DNA of 60,000 bases from Tubiluchus corallicola (lineage: Eukaryota; Priapulida; Priapulimorpha; Priapulimorphida; Tubiluchidae): NCBI GenBank assembly GCA_030141605.1, contig JAQGDQ010000061.1, positions 126,001-186,000 of the forward strand. The letters are read 5' to 3'. The notes below the pieces were generated by a model. The model was given only the letters and a program-made list of their open reading frames with translations. It was not told where the DNA came from and made no database searches. A program made the position numbers and the translations under genes. Numbering within the stretch: the stretch's first letter is position 1; every line of letters starts with the position of its first letter. This document shows, piece after piece, positions 51,370 to 60,000 of this stretch.

Positions 51370-52800
51370 GAGTGACGTAGGAGGAAAGTGACGGGAAAGT
51401 CGTTTTTCATTCCATTTGGAAGCAACGTAGATATTTTTTGTTTATCTCATTTAGAACATTCAACTGTTAAAAAAGCAATTTTCTTCTTAAAAAAGAGAGA
51501 AATGTCTGTGACCTCATGTAATCTTATCCTCTTAATGCTCATATATCGAATTTGGCAACTGTTTCTTAATAATGTTAAGTCTATCAAAAGCTTTCTTGAA
51601 TATTTTACGGGACTACAAGGACTAACTTATGAAAATGACATACGTTCGAACTAAAAAGGGAAGCCAACTGTTTCCTTCCAAATAATATGAAGATGCTCTG
51701 CTTTTATACAAGCAGAGTATTTTCGTCTATTAAGTAGCGAGTCTTTTTGCTTGGCATAAAGATTTTTTCCCGGATTTTACTTACATAACCGCCACTGTAG
51801 TCGCATGTAAAAATGCTCGCTTTGCTAATCTTGTAGTAGATGTTTATTTTGTATGTGGGATATGTGTTTGTACAAATTTCCTGTTTCCCAGGTATATTAT
51901 AGTTGGATCATAATTAGTAGCATGCAGTCGTTAGTATTTGTGCTGCGGTTTGTAGGCAGCCCAAGATCCAAAAGTATTGTTACTTGTCTAGATCTGGCAT
52001 ATCAATGTTTCTGTAATATAATAATATTTTTGATGACTTCTATTTTTCTTTTTGTTAGTTTGTGCTTTTTCACAGAATTTTTTTTCTATAACTATTTTTC
52101 TAACGTTGTTTATTATGAGTAATTTGCATTGTGATGCTTTCTGTGGCTTCTGTTTTCATGAAGTCAAGATCTAAAACTGTGTATGCATGTCATCTTGGTT
52201 TACCATTTTTGGGCTTCCGTTTTAATGATTTTGTGCCATATATTCCAGCATGTTCATTTTTATATTTGGAATTGTTTGTTGTGCTGTTAGGTAAGCTGGG
52301 TATTAATTATGATTCTGATATTTTTTACGCGTGGGTGTATTTTCGAAACTTTTTTGTCGGAATTCCAAAGATTTTTCAAACAAACGCATTCCATTCTTCA
52401 ATAACACCTTTTTTGTGTTTACTTTGTATGATGCACATTGAGATGTTTGAACAATCTGTTTTCTACTTTTCATATCGTCTTATAGTGTTCATGTAGTTGT
52501 TTGTTCCATTATTTACAGTGTATCGTATTCATGCTGTAAATGCAGATATATCAAGGCCTATTTAAACCGGGTCCCATATTTGAGACCCGTTTCTGTTTTT
52601 GCATTTATAATATATTGTATGTACTTGATAGTCACTAATACCGTACTTTGCAATTTTTTGAATGGAAACCAAAGCTTGTTTCATCCCGAGTGTAGTTCAG
52701 CTAGTGTATATCAAAATTGATGTTAACATTATCTGTCTTTGCTTTGATATCATTGTATTTGTATTTAGTACATGGCAATAAATGCTAGTATTACTATTGC
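51370..52800 (+). other. 3' untranslated region of the stathmin gene
   Basis: T-rich sequence follows the stathmin stop codon. The first canonical AATAAA found is at 52777-52782, giving a 3' UTR of about 1.4 kb. Two open frames here (51853-52122 and 52131-52496) encode Phe/Leu/Tyr-rich peptides typical of chance translation of T-rich DNA and match no known family. Extent is inferred from the poly(A) signal only. Confidence 0.5.
52777..52782 (+). terminator. Candidate polyadenylation signal AATAAA (stathmin gene)
   Basis: This is the first AATAAA on the plus strand after the stathmin stop codon, followed by T-rich sequence. The downstream neighbour is on the opposite strand, so it best fits stathmin. 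Confidence 0.45.
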
Positions 52801-53270
52801 TGGCCAAAAAAGCCTTGAAATAATAATATGTTGTTACGTGGCTATGTAATTTGAATGAATACAGTTGTATCATATGTGAGACTAAGCAAATTGCTTGAAG
52901 ATGCACATTTCGTAACAGCATCTGCTTAATTGTTCTATAAACTAAAGCATATTTACACACAATTTATATGATATCCTGTAGCAGTAATCACAGGTACCAA
53001 ATCTGTGTAAGCCAAAATGTTATATTTACTTTCTAGAATAGGTGACATTGTCTAACATATGACCTTTGACATCTCCTGATTTCGTGCATGAATCATATAA
53101 CATAACTTGGGTTTTATTCTACAGTTGAGAATTTGGACAAGTATGACTTTAGATTTTGTTTAGAGTTGCAGTAAAATTATCACTGTCACATTGTGACACA
53201 TTATCACATTGTGAATCGTAATCTTTCCCTGAAAAAGCAAAAAAAGTTGAAAGTGAAAGTGTCTAAAAAA

Positions 53271-53350
53271 TGCCCGGATGGTTGACAGAGTCTGGCTTTG
53301 AACCAGAGACCTTTAGCTTTCAAATCAGCACCATGACATTTACAGTTCCT
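53271..53350 (-). repeat. tRNA-like remnant, probably a SINE head
   Basis: On the minus strand TCTGGTTCAAAGCCAGA forms a perfect 5-bp T-stem with a 7-base loop that includes the B-box core GGTTCAAA. A matching tRNA body with a good D-arm and anticodon stem cannot be drawn, so this is a tRNA-derived repeat or pseudogene rather than a working tRNA. Similar sequence (CTGGTTCAAATCCAGACTGT) occurs at about 45599-45618 on the plus strand. Confidence 0.4.
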
Positions 53351-54256
53351 GTAATCTGGCAATTGTTAATTTGGTCCTAATACCCCACAAACCAAGCAGA
53401 TGGGAAACATCTTAGGACGTTTCAATGGTAATAAGCTATTATTTTCTAGTGCAGATTTATGGAATTAGTTACCACTATGTAGTTTCGTGTATTACATACC
53501 TCGAAGAGGATACATTGTTCTGATGTAACCCTGGCTTATTTTTCACAAGATTTCGAAATGTTGCACATATATTCTGTGCAGGAGAATTTCTGTCATCTAA
53601 AGTGATCAGTGTAACAAATTTTTGATGACACAGGTACAAAAGATGTACAAAATAAATAAATATGCAACCACAAAGAGATAATAACATTTTAACAATATAA
53701 CTGTGCTGTTTATTCATAACATGTTGGGTGCAGTGGTGTTAACTTTAATGCGAAATAATCATAACCTCTTTTGGAGATTCATATATAGCAAAAATTTAAC
53801 TAATTTTTTACTACTGCAATTCGAGCAAAGGAAGTAATAATTACAGTGACAAACAGGCATTTTACCTATACTACCTTTTATAATTTCCACAAAAATTTGT
53901 TAATAAGAAAATACACTTTTTGACAAAAATCAGAAGCAAATCACTTTTGTCTGGACACTTAGCACGCTTTTAAGTAAGAGAAAAATTAGCGTGTGATGTA
54001 AGTAAAATTTATAACTGCACCAATATCAATTGTGCTGCTAGTACTAATCTCTAAAAATTGATAAAATATTAATATACAATAACAATAAATAATAATAATT
54101 TAGATAAATTAATTTGATTTTTGTTCAAGTATATACAAAACTAATTAACTACGCTAACAGGTATGTGACAACAAAGTTAAAACTTCACTAATAACAGCAA
54201 AGCTTGCATATTCCACGTTGTGAAAAATTATGAAATATTAATAATGTAATTTTGCA

Positions 54257-54430
54257 GACAGGCATAGCCAGGTTCTGAAGTTAGGGGGAGCAAGCATATA
54301 AAAAGCATTAAGACACATCAAATAATTTTTAGTGCATTGATTATGTACATTTCATTTATTGTTGAAAAGGTGCCAATTTTGAAAAATGTGTCCACGGCGT
54401 GGTTGGCTCCCCTATTAGCCATGCCACTGC
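54257..54430. mobile_element. Candidate short inverted-repeat element between stathmin and ferlin
   Basis: The left end (GACAGGCATAGCCAGG, then TAGGGGGAGC) and the inverse complement of the right end (GCAGTGGCATGGCTA, then AGGGGAGCC) are related, and TTGCA occurs just outside both ends. CAGTGGCATAGC-type ends are common in non-autonomous DNA transposons of invertebrates. It is only about 175 bp long and has no ORF. Confidence 0.5.
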
Positions 54431-55118
54431 TTGCAAAATTGTTAATGATCATTTATAACGCATAGCAATTAAAACCAATGTGAAAATATTTTATAATTTC
54501 TGCTTTTGAATAATGCGATGACCAATGATCTCACTGAAATAACTTTAAAGCACCCAGAAAAACCACCGTAAAACAACAGTTTCAGAGATTTATGATTAGC
54601 TAGCCTTAACATATGAATTTTTTAGCTTGCTTGGTGTTTTTTGACTGATTTACTATCTATTCTAGTATGTAAATAACTATCTTGAAGGTCATGGGTCGAG
54701 TCAATTTTGTTTTGCCTCCCATAGCAAAAAATCTAAAACAGTAAGTAAGCCAATGCTTTACTTGTTACAAGTGCTAAAGGAATGTTATAACATATCACAA
54801 GATGGTACAATAGAATTATATGAACCAGTAATTATATACAACATACATATGTCAGTGAAAATATGAGTTGCAACTTGTGCAGTATTACTTGGGACAATCA
54901 TAAGTTAACACACCTACAATATATATGTGTGCATATATACAGTAAAACAAAGTTAAAATTTTCTCATTTCTTTAGTTACACAAAAACAAATTCAGACTCA
55001 AAAATTAATAGAACCACAGTATCGTTGGTAGCGGAACTTATTGCAAATACAGAATTCGTAATCAGCCTGCAATTAAGCATAAAACAACCCATTACCTCTA
55101 TAAAATATTGTAGATGTA

Positions 55119-55124
55119 TTTATT
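55119..55124 (-). terminator. Candidate polyadenylation signal of the ferlin gene (AATAAA on the minus strand)
   Basis: TTTATT on the plus strand, about 415 bases past the ferlin stop codon, reads AATAAA in the gene's direction. Other TTTATT sites occur further left, so the choice is uncertain. Confidence 0.3.
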
Positions 55125-55536
55125 GAAAACGTAACATCATTTGGTCTCAAACAAAGAGTGAGAGTGATTTCCACATATGATTTCACCGAAATGAGTATTT
55201 TAAAGGTCACTTGATGGCACTTTATCCGTGAATAAAAATTTTTTTGTATACATACCTATGTAAAGTAAAGAGCGATAGGTTAGATCTAAAAAAGGGTAAG
55301 AGTGCATACTAAAGGGATATTGCATCAGGAAATACTGGCTCTCGTATTTTCTGACAGATTTTTCAACTATATTTTAAATTACGTTTGAGTAGTTTTTGTA
55401 GGTAGGATGCATCTAATTTCTAAAGGTTTTAAAAGAACTACTTCAGATCTCACATACAACGCACCACCAAATTTTCAAGGTGTGCTTACTCAAGCAGAAT
55501 TTTGATCGCCTAGTAGGGATAAAGCCGCTTAGGCAT

Positions 55537-59405
<3,869 letters not shown>

Positions 59406-59538
59406 TTAGAGGCTTTTTTTGAAACTCAGCAAAAGTATGCTAGCAGAAATTTTGTTAAGGCATAGCAATCCATTACTAATTCAAAATTCCTAACCTATGA
59501 CAATTTTGGCATATTTAATTGGCTAAACAGTGATAATA

Positions 59539-60000
59539 CAGTAAGTCCTCACTTAAAGACGCTAATGCACTCCAGCAAAACGCGACGCTAAGCGAAACGT
59601 TGTTAAATGAAGCCAAGACTTCTATAGAAAATAACGTAAAAGAACTGAAATACAACCTAAAGGCAAAACCAATGCTGCTTTAAACATAAATTAAACAATA
59701 TTTTTCTGCTTGCTTAAAACCACCTATCTTTCTTACGAATGCCTAGCTAGCTGTTTTTCCGTTAACGTTAAAACCTATGCACTTGGCGGTTAAACACTTC
59801 ATAGTAAAAGCTAAGCCCTGGAGCGACCTTGAGACAATTTCGTCTAGATACTCAGTCTGGTTGCTATAGGAACAAGTTGTGGGCAAAATTACTTCACATA
59901 AAGTTTACATTCAGGTGCCTGGAGGTGTATGAATTGTGAATAGATCTTATTACACGCGATGCAAACACCAAATTATTCAAAAATTTGTTGATCAAATAAA
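59539..60000. mobile_element. Possible pogo/Tigger-like element end (incomplete at window edge)
   Basis: TA followed by CAGTAAGTCCTCACTTAA (from 59539) resembles the TA-flanked CAGTA ends of pogo/Tigger-type elements, and GCGACGCTAAGCGAAACG follows shortly after. No matching right end is seen before the window ends. This is a weak call based on the terminus only. Confidence 0.3.

Larger units (their letters stand above)
52801..55536. other. Convergent intergenic space between stathmin and ferlin
   Basis: AT-rich DNA with the tRNA-like remnant at 53.3 kb and a short inverted-repeat element at 54.3 kb. It should also contain the ferlin 3' untranslated region at its right end. No coding exon was recognised. 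Confidence 0.5.

Noticed and set aside
52131-52496. 121-codon open frame downstream of stathmin
   Set aside because: Phe/Leu/Tyr/Ile-rich composition typical of T-rich DNA, no motif, and it lies inside the probable stathmin 3' UTR.

Overview
This is an A+T-rich (roughly two-thirds A+T by eye), intron-containing animal nuclear window. Four protein-coding loci are recognised by translating exons between GT/AG splice sites and comparing with remembered family sequences. All four are metazoan genes (cilium, ER membrane protease, microtubule regulator, ferlin). The SPP and stathmin protein details look somewhat arthropod-like, but the phylum is not proven. There are no operons, bacterial signals, CRISPR arrays or intact rRNA/tRNA genes.

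Layout. 1-14.8 kb: gene-poor, with a probable Tc1/mariner-type MITE (680-1255), a CAG/CAA triplet tract, a 74-bp tandem duplication, a long purine-rich compound microsatellite (3676-4085) and a decayed gag-like (ORF1) remnant of a non-LTR retrotransposon on the minus strand (about 10.1-11.3 kb). 14,886-22,155 (+): complete IFT52, 11 coding exons, 533 aa. 24,096-31,795 (+): complete signal peptide peptidase (HM13/SPP), 11 exons, 380 aa. 32.7-38.7 kb: intergenic repeat field with LINE ORF2 remnants and two dispersed repeat families. 38,764-51,369 (+): a stathmin gene, 6 coding exons, 254 aa, with two extra in-frame repeat exons relative to vertebrate stathmin. 55,537-59,361 (-): the last five coding exons of an otoferlin-type ferlin, continuing beyond the right edge and convergent with stathmin.

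In all three complete gene models the exon lengths sum to a multiple of three and the phases agree across every junction, which supports the models strongly. The genes do not form an obvious pathway: IFT52 builds the cilium, SPP cleaves membrane-embedded signal peptides in the ER, stathmin sequesters tubulin, and otoferlin-type ferlins act in calcium-dependent membrane fusion.

The most interesting observations are in the stathmin gene. Two phase 0-0 exons each add a tubulin-binding-type repeat and could be skipped without breaking frame. The end of exon 3, including its GTAAGT splice donor, is also repeated several times in tandem in the following intron. No clearly new multi-gene system was found. 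Introns and intergenic DNA hold several candidate short DNA transposons and a 55-bp minisatellite.
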